A stretch of 39,663 nucleotides of DNA from NCBI GenBank assembly GCA_014860355.1, contig JACZJV010000146.1, forward strand, positions 1 to 39,663, read 5' to 3'. Position numbers and translations under genes: made by a program. Each line of letters opens with the position of its first letter. The stretch's first letter is position 1. This document shows positions 8,643 through 16,568 of this stretch, one piece after another. Source of the stretch: Burkholderiales bacterium. GTDB lineage: Bacteria; Pseudomonadota; Gammaproteobacteria; Burkholderiales; SG8-39. The notes below the pieces were generated by a model. The model did no database searches. It saw nothing but the letters and a program-made list of their open reading frames with translations, and had not been told where the DNA came from.

Positions 8643-10523
8643 ATGATCACCTTACGCCAACTCACGCTCGCACGAGGCAGCAAGCTGCTGCTGGAAGGCG
8701 TCGACCTGACCCTACACGCAGGCCAGAAGATCGGCGTAGTGGGGCCGAACGGCTGCGGCAAGTCGAGCCTGTTCGCGCTTTTGCTGGGACAGCTGCACCA
8801 GGAGGCGGGCGATCTGGAACTGCCCGGGCGGCTCGCTGTTGCCCATGTGGCGCAGGATATCCCGGCCAGCGCGCAGGCGGCGATCGAATTCGTCATCGAC
8901 GGCGACGCGCCATTGCGAGAGCTGGAACAGCAGCTTGCGCACGCGCACGAGCGCGATGACGGCGAGCACCTCGCGCGCCTTTACGAAGCGTTCGAGCACG
9001 CAGGCGGCTATGCCGCGCGCAGCCGCGCCGCCAGCCTGATGCACGGACTCGGGTTCGACTCGGGCGAACTGGAGCAGGCAGTGGACGCGTTTTCCGGCGG
9101 CTGGCGCATGCGCCTGAAACTCGCGCGCGCGCTCATGTGCCGCTCGGACCTGCTGTTGCTGGACGAACCCACCAACCACCTCGATCTGGACGCGGTGATC
9201 TGGCTCGAGCAATGGCTGCGCGACTACCCCGGCACACTGCTCGCGATATCGCACGACAGGGATTTTCTCGACGGCACAGTCGGGCATATTCTCGCGATCG
9301 AACAATGCCGGGTGAAGCTGTATACGGGGAACTACTCGGCGTTCGAAGAGCAGCGCGCGATGCAGCTTGCGCAGCAGCAGGCGGCCTACCAGAAGCAGCA
9401 GCGCGAGATCGCGCATCTGCATTCCTATGTCGAGCGCTTTCGCGCGAAGGCCACCAAGGCGCGCCAGGCGCAGAGCCGGCTGAAGGCTCTGGCGCGCATG
9501 GAGGTCATCTCGCCGGCGCACGTGGATACGCCGTTCGACTTTCGCATGCGCGAGCCGCTGGCCGGCCCCGATCCCCTGCTGACGCTGGAGGATGCCGCGG
9601 CCGGCTATGACGGACGTGCGGTGCTCGCAGGCATCAAGCTCAGCATAGCGGCGGGCGGACGCATCGGGCTACTGGGGCGCAACGGCGCCGGCAAATCGAC
9701 CTTGATCAAACTGCTGGCAGGCGCGCTTGCTCCGCTGCAGGGCACGCGCCAGGAAGGCAGGGGCTTGGCGATCGGTTACTTTGCGCAGCACCAGATCGAG
9801 GTCCTGCGGCCGGACGAATCGCCGCTGCAGCATATTGTGCGGCTGGATCAACGCGCGCGCGAGCAGGAATTGCGCGATTTCCTCGGCGGCTTCGATTTTC
9901 GCGGCGACATGGCGCTCGAACCGATTGCGCCGCTTTCCGGTGGTGAAAAGGCCAGGCTGGCGCTCGCCCTGCTGGTTTGGCAGCGCCCGAACCTGCTGCT
10001 GCTGGATGAGCCCACCAATCACCTGGACCTGGAAATGCGCCATGCGCTCACGCTCGCGCTGCAGGAATACGAGGGCGCGATCGTGCTGGTGTCTCACGAC
10101 CGGCATCTGCTGCGCACCACCGCCGACAGCCTGTGGCTGGTGGCCAACGGCGCGGTGCAGCCCTTCGACGGCGACCTGGAAGACTACCGTGACTGGCTGC
10201 GTCAGCGCGAAGCGGGTGCGGGCGCGGCCGAGGCGGCGCCTGCTACTCGAAAACAACAGAAGCGCGACGAGGCCGAGGCGCGCAACCGGCGTTACGCGCA
10301 GAAACGCCCGCTGGCGCAGCGCCTGGCGAAGCTCGACAAGCGCATCGCCGAATTGGAGCGCGAACGCAAACCGCTGGCGCTATGGCTGGCCGATCCGCAG
10401 AGTTACCAGGACAAGGAAAAGTTGCAGCCGGTGTTGTTGCGCGAGGCCGCGCTGCGCCGGGAACTCGAGCGCGTGGAGGAGGAATGGCTGGCGCTGCAGG
10501 CGGAGCTGGAAACGCTCGACTAG
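8643..10523 (+). CDS. yheS: ABC-F family ATPase, YheS-like
   Basis: A 626-residue soluble protein with two ABC cassettes and no membrane part, typical of ABC-F proteins that act on the ribosome. First Walker A GPNGCGKSS (residues 34-42), signature FSGGWRMRLKLARAL, Walker B LLLLDEPTNHLDL and SHDRDFLDG; second Walker A GRNGAGKST, signature LSGGEKARLALALL, LLLDEPTNHLDLEM and SHDRHLL. A charged linker with HSYVERFRAKATKARQAQSR lies between them, and a basic coiled-coil C-terminus closes the protein. N-terminal wording and length fit E. coli YheS (637). ATG 8643 is chosen over an in-frame start 33 bases earlier because it begins the cassette. Its stop overlaps that of the convergent gene. Confidence 0.9.
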   Translation: MITLRQLTLARGSKLLLEGVDLTLHAGQKIGVVGPNGCGKSSLFALLLGQLHQEAGDLELPGRLAVAHVAQDIPASAQAAIEFVIDGDAPLRELEQQLAHAHERDDGEHLARLYEAFEHAGGYAARSRAASLMHGLGFDSGELEQAVDAFSGGWRMRLKLARALMCRSDLLLLDEPTNHLDLDAVIWLEQWLRDYPGTLLAISHDRDFLDGTVGHILAIEQCRVKLYTGNYSAFEEQRAMQLAQQQAAYQKQQREIAHLHSYVERFRAKATKARQAQSRLKALARMEVISPAHVDTPFDFRMREPLAGPDPLLTLEDAAAGYDGRAVLAGIKLSIAAGGRIGLLGRNGAGKSTLIKLLAGALAPLQGTRQEGRGLAIGYFAQHQIEVLRPDESPLQHIVRLDQRAREQELRDFLGGFDFRGDMALEPIAPLSGGEKARLALALLVWQRPNLLLLDEPTNHLDLEMRHALTLALQEYEGAIVLVSHDRHLLRTTADSLWLVANGAVQPFDGDLEDYRDWLRQREAGAGAAEAAPATRKQQKRDEAEARNRRYAQKRPLAQRLAKLDKRIAELERERKPLALWLADPQSYQDKEKLQPVLLREAALRRELERVEEEWLALQAELETLD

Positions 10524-11050
10524 TTGACGGTTTTCGGTGCGGCCGCTTCGTCGCCTTCCGCCCGAACCAGCATCGTTGGCAGTTCGAGCACGATATCCCA
10601 GTCGGTTTTGGCGACTGCATTCTGCAGCAGCTTGCACAAGGAGTGCAGCAGGGTGTTGTCCAGAGTCAGATGTATGCCCTGGCCCTGCTGCGGCAGCAGC
10701 CCCAGCACCAGGTTGCCGCGGGCGTCTTTGTCTGTCCTGATGCGCACCACCAGGACGGGTTCGGCGCCTAGCGGCATCGCGCGCGGCGCTTCCTCGAAAG
10801 GCGCGGCGAAGTTGGCCTGACTCAGCGCCTGCTGGTGCTGCATGCCGACCAGGGCGTCACGCGCCTGCGGATTGGTCTGCAGCACGACCTCGGGCGAGGA
10901 CCGTACCATCTGCACCAGCAGAGGCCACAGCAGGCGTAGCGCGCGTCGTGTCAGCCACAGGCGCATTTCGAGCTGATTGTCCGTGCTCACGCGCAGCAGC
11001 AGGCGGTCCTGTTCCGGGATGAAGTCGAGTTTGAGCTGGTGCAGGCGCAT
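10520..11050 (-). CDS. Conserved-looking protein of unknown function downstream of queG
   Basis: This 176-residue product does not match a family I recognise. It begins MRLHQLKLDFIPEQDRLLLR and has no signal peptide or membrane segment. The middle is Gln/Ala-rich; the C-terminal third (EPVLVVRIRTDKDARGNLVLG, then IHLTLDNTLLHSLCKLLQNA) looks like alternating strand and helix. The gene follows queG by 18 bases on the same strand and is probably cotranscribed. TTG 11062 is an alternative start. Its TAG stop overlaps the yheS TAG stop within the shared bases CTAG. Coding is supported by the tight fit between queG and yheS. Confidence 0.75.
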   Translation of the reverse strand: MRLHQLKLDFIPEQDRLLLRVSTDNQLEMRLWLTRRALRLLWPLLVQMVRSSPEVVLQTNPQARDALVGMQHQQALSQANFAAPFEEAPRAMPLGAEPVLVVRIRTDKDARGNLVLGLLPQQGQGIHLTLDNTLLHSLCKLLQNAVAKTDWDIVLELPTMLVRAEGDEAAAPKTVN

Positions 11051-11068
11051 GGTGGCAGGCAAATACTA

Positions 11069-12139
11069 TCAAATCAAAATGCCGTGACGCTGCAGCGCCC
11101 ACGCGACATGTTCGCGCACGAGCCTCGAAGGATCGTCCGCGCGCGACCGCAGCGCGCCGAGCACGGCGGCGCCGGCGGGCGCATTACCCAGACCCACGGC
11201 GAGGTTGCGCGACCAGCGCTCGAAACCGATTCGATGAATGGCGCTGCCGGCCATGCGTTCGCGGAACTGGCTCTGGTTCCAGGTGAACAGTTCCGCCAGT
11301 TGCGCATCGTCCAGGCCGTGGCGCACGTGGAAATCCGGTTCGCCGCTTATTTGCGCGTAGCGGTTCCAGGGGCAGGCGAGCTGGCAATCGTCGCAACCGT
11401 AGACGCGGTTGCCGATCAATGGGCGCAGTTCCGGCGGAATGGCGCCTTTGAGCTCGATGGTGAGATAGGAGATGCAGCGCCTGGCATCGACCCGATAGGG
11501 GGCGACTATGGCGCTCGTGGGACAGATCGCCAGGCACTTGTTGCAGGAGCCGCAATGATCGGCGATCGGAGCGTCCGCCGGCAGCGGCAGGTCGGTGTAG
11601 ATTTCACCCAGAAAGAAATATGAACCGGCATCGCGCGACAGCAACAGCGTGTGCTTGCCGCGCCAGCCCAGACCGCTCTTTGCGGCAAGTTCGACTTCCA
11701 TCACCGGTGCCGAGTCAGTGTAGACGCGGTGGCCGAAAGGGCCAATTTCGCTTTCTATGCGTCTGGCGAGTTGCTGGAGCCGGCTGCGCAATACCTTGTG
11801 GTAATCGCGTCCGGTGGCGTAGCGGGCGATATAGGCCTTCGCGGGAACGCCGATCACCGACCAGCCGGCGGCTGCCCGCGGCTGGTAGTTCATGCGCGCG
11901 GTGATTACCCGCACGGTGCCGGGGCGCAGTTCGGCCGGGCGTGCGCGTTTCAGACCGTGGCTTGCCATATAATCCATCTCGCCGTGGAAACCCGCGGCGA
12001 GCCAGTCGGCGAGGCCGACTTCCGCGGCGGCAAGGTTGGTGTCGGCGATGCCTACCGCCTGAAAGCCGAGTTCGCGTCCCCAGACCTTGATCGCGCGGGC
12101 GAGCAGGGCGTAATCGAGATTCGTTGCTGCGTCGGACAT
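11069..12139 (-). CDS. queG: Epoxyqueuosine reductase
   Basis: A 356-residue cobalamin- and iron-sulfur-dependent enzyme that reduces epoxyqueuosine to queuosine in tRNA, the last step of the pathway. Cys motifs for two [4Fe-4S] clusters are clear: CGSCNKCLAICPTSAI and, later, CDDCQLACPWNRYA. WGRELGFQAVGIADTNL, FHGEMDYMA, YALG-like YATGRDYHKVL, GWRGKHTLLLSRDAGSYFFLGE and RRCISYLTIELKGAIP agree with the E. coli protein as I recall it. ATG 12139 gives the family N-terminus; a TTG lies two codons earlier. The start overlaps the opposite-strand ATG of the tsaE frame in CATG. Confidence 0.96.
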   Translation of the reverse strand: MSDAATNLDYALLARAIKVWGRELGFQAVGIADTNLAAAEVGLADWLAAGFHGEMDYMASHGLKRARPAELRPGTVRVITARMNYQPRAAAGWSVIGVPAKAYIARYATGRDYHKVLRSRLQQLARRIESEIGPFGHRVYTDSAPVMEVELAAKSGLGWRGKHTLLLSRDAGSYFFLGEIYTDLPLPADAPIADHCGSCNKCLAICPTSAIVAPYRVDARRCISYLTIELKGAIPPELRPLIGNRVYGCDDCQLACPWNRYAQISGEPDFHVRHGLDDAQLAELFTWNQSQFRERMAGSAIHRIGFERWSRNLAVGLGNAPAGAAVLGALRSRADDPSRLVREHVAWALQRHGILI

Positions 12140-12158
12140 GCCCAATCATAACCACAGC

Positions 12159-12623
12159 ATGCTCAAAATGCATTTGCCTGACGAAGCCGCGACGCGCGCG
12201 CTGGGTGCGCGCCTGGCGCGCGTGATCGTGCCGGGCCTTTCCGTGTATTTGCATGGCGAGCTCGGCAGCGGCAAGACCACCCTCGCGCGCGGGCTATTGC
12301 AGGGCTTGGGATATGCCGGGCGGGTGAAAAGTCCGACTTACGCCCTGGTTGAACTTTATCCGATTTCTAGGTTAAACTTGTACCACTTTGATTTTTATCG
12401 ATTCAAGGATCCAAGGGAATGGCGCGATGCAGGCTTTAGCGAGTATTTCAACGGGACTTCAGTATGTCTGGTCGAATGGCCGGAAAAGGCCGCGGGGCTA
12501 TTGCCTGTCGCCGATCTCGAAATCGCGCTTGAGTTCGCCGGCGACGGGCGTGACCTGAGCATAGTCACCGAAACCGAAAGTGGCAGGGCATGTTTAAATC
12601 GACTGATGCATATGCCGCTCTGA
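12159..12623 (+). CDS. tsaE: tRNA threonylcarbamoyladenosine biosynthesis ATPase TsaE
   Basis: A small P-loop ATPase that works with TsaB and TsaD to make t6A37 in ANN-decoding tRNAs. Walker A HGELGSGKTTLARGL, the VKSPTYALVELY motif, YHFDFYRFKDPREW and VEWPEKA are all family hallmarks. The start is ambiguous: ATG 12159 (MLKMHLPDEAAT) fits the family length, 12168 is also possible, and ATG 12138 would overlap the queG start. The 3' end overlaps amiC by 34 bases, so tsaE and amiC are one transcription unit, as in many Proteobacteria. Confidence 0.93.
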   Translation: MLKMHLPDEAATRALGARLARVIVPGLSVYLHGELGSGKTTLARGLLQGLGYAGRVKSPTYALVELYPISRLNLYHFDFYRFKDPREWRDAGFSEYFNGTSVCLVEWPEKAAGLLPVADLEIALEFAGDGRDLSIVTETESGRACLNRLMHMPL

Positions 12624-13957
12624 AAAGTCCAGCCTTGGGTGGCAAGCCAGCGCTTTTGCGATTCTTCAGGAACCTGATTCTGTTTGTGCTGGCGGCGGCC
12701 GCCGGCGCTGCCTGCGCGGGGGACCGCGTCGGTGCAGTGCGTGTATGGCCGGCACAGGATTACACCCGCATAACCATCGAGGCTGAACGGCCGATCCGGC
12801 ATGAGTTGCTGCTGGTGAAGAATCCTGAGCGCCTGGTGCTCGACCTGGAAGGCGTGGACTTCGACAGCGTCCAGCAGGAGATCGCCGACAAGATCCTGCC
12901 CAGCGACCCCTATATCGGACAGATGCGCGCCGGCCGTTACAAGCCCGGGGTGGTGCGTCTGGTACTGGACCTCAAGACCGAAGTGCAGCCGCAGATTTTC
13001 ACGCTCAAGCCCATAGGCGAATACGGCCATCGCTTGGTGCTCGATGTCTATCCGCTGGCGCCGGTCGATCCGCTCATGGCATTGCTGGAGAGGCCGGAAT
13101 ACAGGTCGGGAGCGGCGCTGCAGGGAGCGCAAGCCGCGTCTGGCGCCGCGCAGGAGAAGTCCGGGCCCGAAGCCGCAGGCGAGCCGGCGCGCGGGCAAGA
13201 ACATGCTGCCAAAGGCAAGTCGGTGATGGCGCGCATGCTGACCGTCGTCGTCGATGCCGGTCACGGCGGCGAGGACCCCGGCGCCAGGGGCCGGCGTGGC
13301 AGCCGCGAGAAAAACGTGACGCTCATCATCGCGAGGAAACTCAAGGCCATCATCGACGCCGAACCCAATATGCGCGCCGTGCTTACCCGCGACGGCGACT
13401 ACTTCATCCCGCTGCAGGTGCGCGTGCAGAAAGCACGCAGGGTGCGGGCCGACCTGTTCGTGTCGGTGCATGCCGACGCTTTCGTCAAGCCGCATGCGCG
13501 CGGTTCCTCGGTATTTGCCCTGTCCGAACGCGGCGCCACCAGCACCGCGGCGAAATGGCTGGCAAAGCGCGAAAACGATGCGGACCTGATCGGCGGGGTC
13601 AACCTCGACGTGAAGGACCGCTATCTGGCGATGACGCTCGCCGACCTGAGCCTTACGGCGCAGATAAACGACAGCCTGAAGCTGGCCAAGGCGGTGCTAA
13701 CCGAACTTGGCGGGGTCAACGCACTGCACAAGGGCGATGTAGAGCAGGCCGGCTTCGCCGTGTTGAAGGCCCCGGACATCCCCTCCATCCTGGTCGAAAC
13801 CGCCTTCATCAGCAACCCGGACGAAGAGCGCCGGCTGAACGACGAGGGTTACCAGGAGAAGATGGCGCGGGCCATTTTCAAGGGCATAAAGCGCTACTTC
13901 ACCAAGAACCCGCCCTTGTCCAAGTCCACCCTGGCCGCCAACGAACGGATCGATTGA
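12590..13957 (+). CDS. amiC: N-acetylmuramoyl-L-alanine amidase (AmiC type)
   Basis: A 455-residue exported peptidoglycan amidase that splits septal murein during daughter-cell separation. A hydrophobic export segment (NLILFVLAAAAGAACA) is followed by an AMIN domain (about 45-145) for septal targeting. An Ala/Gly/Glu-rich linker (about 170-210) precedes the Amidase_3 zinc domain: VVVDAGHGGEDPGA, SREKNV, VSVHADAF and ILVETAFISNPDEE supply the His/Glu ligands and catalytic Glu. ATG 12590 lies inside tsaE after GGCAGGG. The TGA stop is the first base triplet of a perfect hairpin. Confidence 0.94.
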   Translation: MFKSTDAYAALKSPALGGKPALLRFFRNLILFVLAAAAGAACAGDRVGAVRVWPAQDYTRITIEAERPIRHELLLVKNPERLVLDLEGVDFDSVQQEIADKILPSDPYIGQMRAGRYKPGVVRLVLDLKTEVQPQIFTLKPIGEYGHRLVLDVYPLAPVDPLMALLERPEYRSGAALQGAQAASGAAQEKSGPEAAGEPARGQEHAAKGKSVMARMLTVVVDAGHGGEDPGARGRRGSREKNVTLIIARKLKAIIDAEPNMRAVLTRDGDYFIPLQVRVQKARRVRADLFVSVHADAFVKPHARGSSVFALSERGATSTAAKWLAKRENDADLIGGVNLDVKDRYLAMTLADLSLTAQINDSLKLAKAVLTELGGVNALHKGDVEQAGFAVLKAPDIPSILVETAFISNPDEERRLNDEGYQEKMARAIFKGIKRYFTKNPPLSKSTLAANERID

Positions 13958-13975
13958 GCGCGAGCTTCGCGCTCA
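13955..13975 (+). terminator. Hairpin beginning at the amiC stop codon
   Basis: TGAGCGCGA (13955-13963) and TCGCGCTCA (13967-13975) form a perfect 9-bp stem around a GCT loop. The TGA stop is the first three bases of the stem. No T-tract follows on either strand. It sits between convergent amiC and dedA, so it may terminate or protect the 3' end of the amiC transcript. Confidence 0.45.
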
Positions 13976-14017
13976 GTCGGCTTGTGATTCAGCGCGAGCA
14001 AAGGGGGTGCCATCACC

Positions 14018-14677
14018 TCATCTGGCTTTGGGCGCCTGGGGCCGGCGCAGCCTGTGGCGCGCATATTCGAGCGCGATCGGCGCCAGCGACAGCCCGATAA
14101 TTCCGAATATCACCAGCGTCAGATTGTTCCTGATGAAGCCAATATTGCCGAAGAAGAACCCTGCGTAGAGCAGGCTCGCCACCCACAGCACGCCCCCGGC
14201 GATATTGAACAGCTGAAAGCGACCGTGGGTCATACTGCCCACCCCGGCGACGAAGGGCGCAAATGTGCGGATGATGGGCACGAAGCGCGTGATCACTATG
14301 GTCTTGCCGCCGTGGCGCTCGTAGAACTCGTGCGTGCGATCCAGCGCCTTGCGGTTGAACCAGCGCGAGTCTTCCCAGTGGAAGACTTTCGGGCCGAGGT
14401 AGCGGCCGATCCAGTAATTGGTCGTGTTCCCCATGATCGCGGCAAAGATGAGCAGCGCGGCGAGCGCGTGCACGTTCAGGCCGGCCGCGGCCCATAGCGT
14501 GCCGGCCACGAACAGCAGCGAGTCCCCCGGCAGAAACGGCGTCACCACCAGACCTGTTTCGCAGAACACGATCAGGAACAGCAGCAGGTAGACCCATACG
14601 CCGTACTGCTGCAGCAGGCTCGCGAGGTGCTTGTCGAGATGGACCAGCAGATCCCAGAAGAACAGCAGCAGTTCCAA
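14018..14677 (-). CDS. dedA: DedA family membrane protein
   Basis: A 219-residue polytopic inner-membrane protein of the DedA/VTT (SNARE-associated) family, linked to undecaprenyl-phosphate or phospholipid translocation and membrane homeostasis. FCETGLVVTPFLPGDSLLFV, DRTHEFYERHGGKTIVITRF and VPIIRTFAPFVAGVGSM are the family signatures, and the close likeness to E. coli DedA extends to the N-terminus (ELLLFFWDLLVHLDKHLA). The start is TTG 14677, with GGGGAAA upstream; no in-frame ATG gives the first segment. Convergent with amiC and divergent from mutL. Confidence 0.92.
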   Translation of the reverse strand: MELLLFFWDLLVHLDKHLASLLQQYGVWVYLLLFLIVFCETGLVVTPFLPGDSLLFVAGTLWAAAGLNVHALAALLIFAAIMGNTTNYWIGRYLGPKVFHWEDSRWFNRKALDRTHEFYERHGGKTIVITRFVPIIRTFAPFVAGVGSMTHGRFQLFNIAGGVLWVASLLYAGFFFGNIGFIRNNLTLVIFGIIGLSLAPIALEYARHRLRRPQAPKAR

Positions 14678-14717
14678 GTCGTTTCCCCAATCACGGCAGC
14701 GCGTATTCTAACCCGGC

Positions 14718-14728
14718 TATAATTCGCC
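14718..14728 (+). promoter_or_regulatory. -10 element directly before mutL; predicted leaderless transcript
   Basis: A perfect TATAAT at 14718-14723 is separated from the mutL ATG (14729) by only TCGCC. Normal start-site spacing would place the first transcribed base at or within the start codon. No Shine-Dalgarno sequence precedes the ATG, and no good -35 is visible. The same TATAATTCGCC string sits before nadE. Confidence 0.5.
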
Positions 14729-16519
14729 ATGCCCGCGATTCGCCTGCTCCCAGACACCCTGATCAGTCAGATTGCCGCCGGCGAAGTGGTGGAACGGCCG
14801 GCGTCGGTGCTGAAGGAATTGCTCGAGAACAGCCTCGACGCGGGCGCGACCGAAATCAGCGTCAGCCTGATGCAAGGCGGCATCAAGCAGCTCAAGGTGA
14901 CCGACGACGGCGGCGGCATGGACGCCGAGGACCTGCCGCTTGCGTTCGCTCGCCACGCCACCAGCAAGATCGCCAGCCTAGACGACCTGGAACAGGTGCG
15001 CTCGCTCGGTTTTCGCGGCGAAGCGCTGGCCTCAATCGCATCGGTCGCGCGTATCGCGCTCACCACGCGGACCGGGCGCGCGCCGCACGCCTGGAGTTTC
15101 AGCGCCGAAGGAGGGGTGCAGGGCGGGGCGCAGCCGGCAGCGCATCCGGGTGGCACCAGCGTCGAAGTGAGCGATTTGTATTTCAATACGCCGGCACGGC
15201 GCAAATTCCTGCGTACCGAGGCGACCGAATTCGGCCATTGCGAGGACGTGTATCAGCGCATCGCGCTGTCGCGGCCCGATGTCGCGTTCAGTCTGAGGCA
15301 CAACGGCCGCGTGATCTCGCATCTGCAGGCGGGGGACGCGGCGCGGCGCGTGGCTGCGGTGGCGGGGGAGGAATTCGCCGGCGCGGCGCGCGCGCTCGAC
15401 GAGAATTCTTCCGGACTGCGGCTTTCGGGATTTGCCGGGTCGCCGTCATTTTCGCGCAGTTCGCGCGACGCCCAGTTCGCATTCGTCAACGGCCGCTTCG
15501 TACGCGACAAGCTGCTCGCGCATGCGCTGCGCCAGGCCTACCACGACATGCTGCATGGCGATCGCCATGCGGCCTATGTGTTGTTCCTCGAACTCGATCC
15601 GCTGGGTGTGGATGTGAACGTCCATCCGGCCAAGACCGAAGTGCGCTTTCGCGATGCACGCGCTATCCATCAGTTTGTATTTCACGCCGTGAGCAAAGCG
15701 CTCTCGGGGAGCGCCGCGCACACGGGCGCCGCCGCGGTCCAGCCGCTAGCGCTCGCCGGGGGCGTGAATTTCCAGCGCCTGCCCTATCAGTCCAGCCTGG
15801 GTGTGGCGCAGCCGGAGGCGGCTTATCAGGCGATGTTTACACCGCCGCCCGGGCCTGTCGCCGTCCCCGGCGGCGGCGCAGCGCGGCGCGCATTCGAAAG
15901 CATACGCGAGGGGATGCCTGCGCAGGCCGAAACCGATACACCGCTGGGTTATGCGATTGCGCAATTGCACGGCATCTACGTCCTGGCGCAGAACCGGCAG
16001 GGCCTGGTGCTGGTGGACATGCACGCAGCGCACGAGCGCATTCTGTACGAGAAGCTCAAAGGGGCGCTGCAGGCGCAGGGCATGAGCATGCAGAAACTGC
16101 TGATACCGGTAACCTTCAACGCGGACCGGCTGGAAGTTGCGACTGTGGAGGAACATTCGGGCGTGCTGCAACAGCTGGGTTTCGATGTGGCGCTGCTCTC
16201 TCCGACCGCGCTCGCGGTGCGCGCGGTGCCGTCCATGCTTGCTTCGGCCGACATCGCCGAACTGGCGCACGCGCTGCTGCGGGAGGTGCGCGAGTACGGC
16301 GGCAGCCGCGTGCTGACCGAACATCAGCACGAGTTGCTGTCGACCATGGCTTGCCACGGCGCAGTGCGCGCGCATCGAGCGTTGAGCGTTGCCGAAATGA
16401 ACGCGCTGCTGCGCGAAATGGAGCTTACCGAACGCTCGGGGCAGTGCAATCACGGCCGGCCCACCTGGTATCAGATGAGCATGGCGGATTTGGACAAGCT
16501 GTTCCTGCGCGGACGCTAA
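14729..16519 (+). CDS. mutL: DNA mismatch repair protein MutL
   Basis: A 596-residue mismatch repair ATPase coupling MutS recognition to strand cleavage. GHKL ATPase motifs: ERPASVLKELLENSLDAGAT, TDDGGGM, RHATSKI and GFRGEALASI. The C-terminal half carries DMHAAHERILYE, matching the endonuclease motif DQHA(X)2E(X)4E with Met for Gln (Asp at residue 430). ACHGAVRAH and CNHGRPTW, the accompanying metal-site motifs, are also present. This indicates a nicking MutL, as in bacteria without MutH. A TATAAT box lies six bases before ATG. panE and miaA follow. Confidence 0.96.
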   Translation: MPAIRLLPDTLISQIAAGEVVERPASVLKELLENSLDAGATEISVSLMQGGIKQLKVTDDGGGMDAEDLPLAFARHATSKIASLDDLEQVRSLGFRGEALASIASVARIALTTRTGRAPHAWSFSAEGGVQGGAQPAAHPGGTSVEVSDLYFNTPARRKFLRTEATEFGHCEDVYQRIALSRPDVAFSLRHNGRVISHLQAGDAARRVAAVAGEEFAGAARALDENSSGLRLSGFAGSPSFSRSSRDAQFAFVNGRFVRDKLLAHALRQAYHDMLHGDRHAAYVLFLELDPLGVDVNVHPAKTEVRFRDARAIHQFVFHAVSKALSGSAAHTGAAAVQPLALAGGVNFQRLPYQSSLGVAQPEAAYQAMFTPPPGPVAVPGGGAARRAFESIREGMPAQAETDTPLGYAIAQLHGIYVLAQNRQGLVLVDMHAAHERILYEKLKGALQAQGMSMQKLLIPVTFNADRLEVATVEEHSGVLQQLGFDVALLSPTALAVRAVPSMLASADIAELAHALLREVREYGGSRVLTEHQHELLSTMACHGAVRAHRALSVAEMNALLREMELTERSGQCNHGRPTWYQMSMADLDKLFLRGR

Positions 16520-16568
16520 GCCAGGGTTTGACAGTAGATCAGCGAACAACGAACCACCGGAGTTTCGC

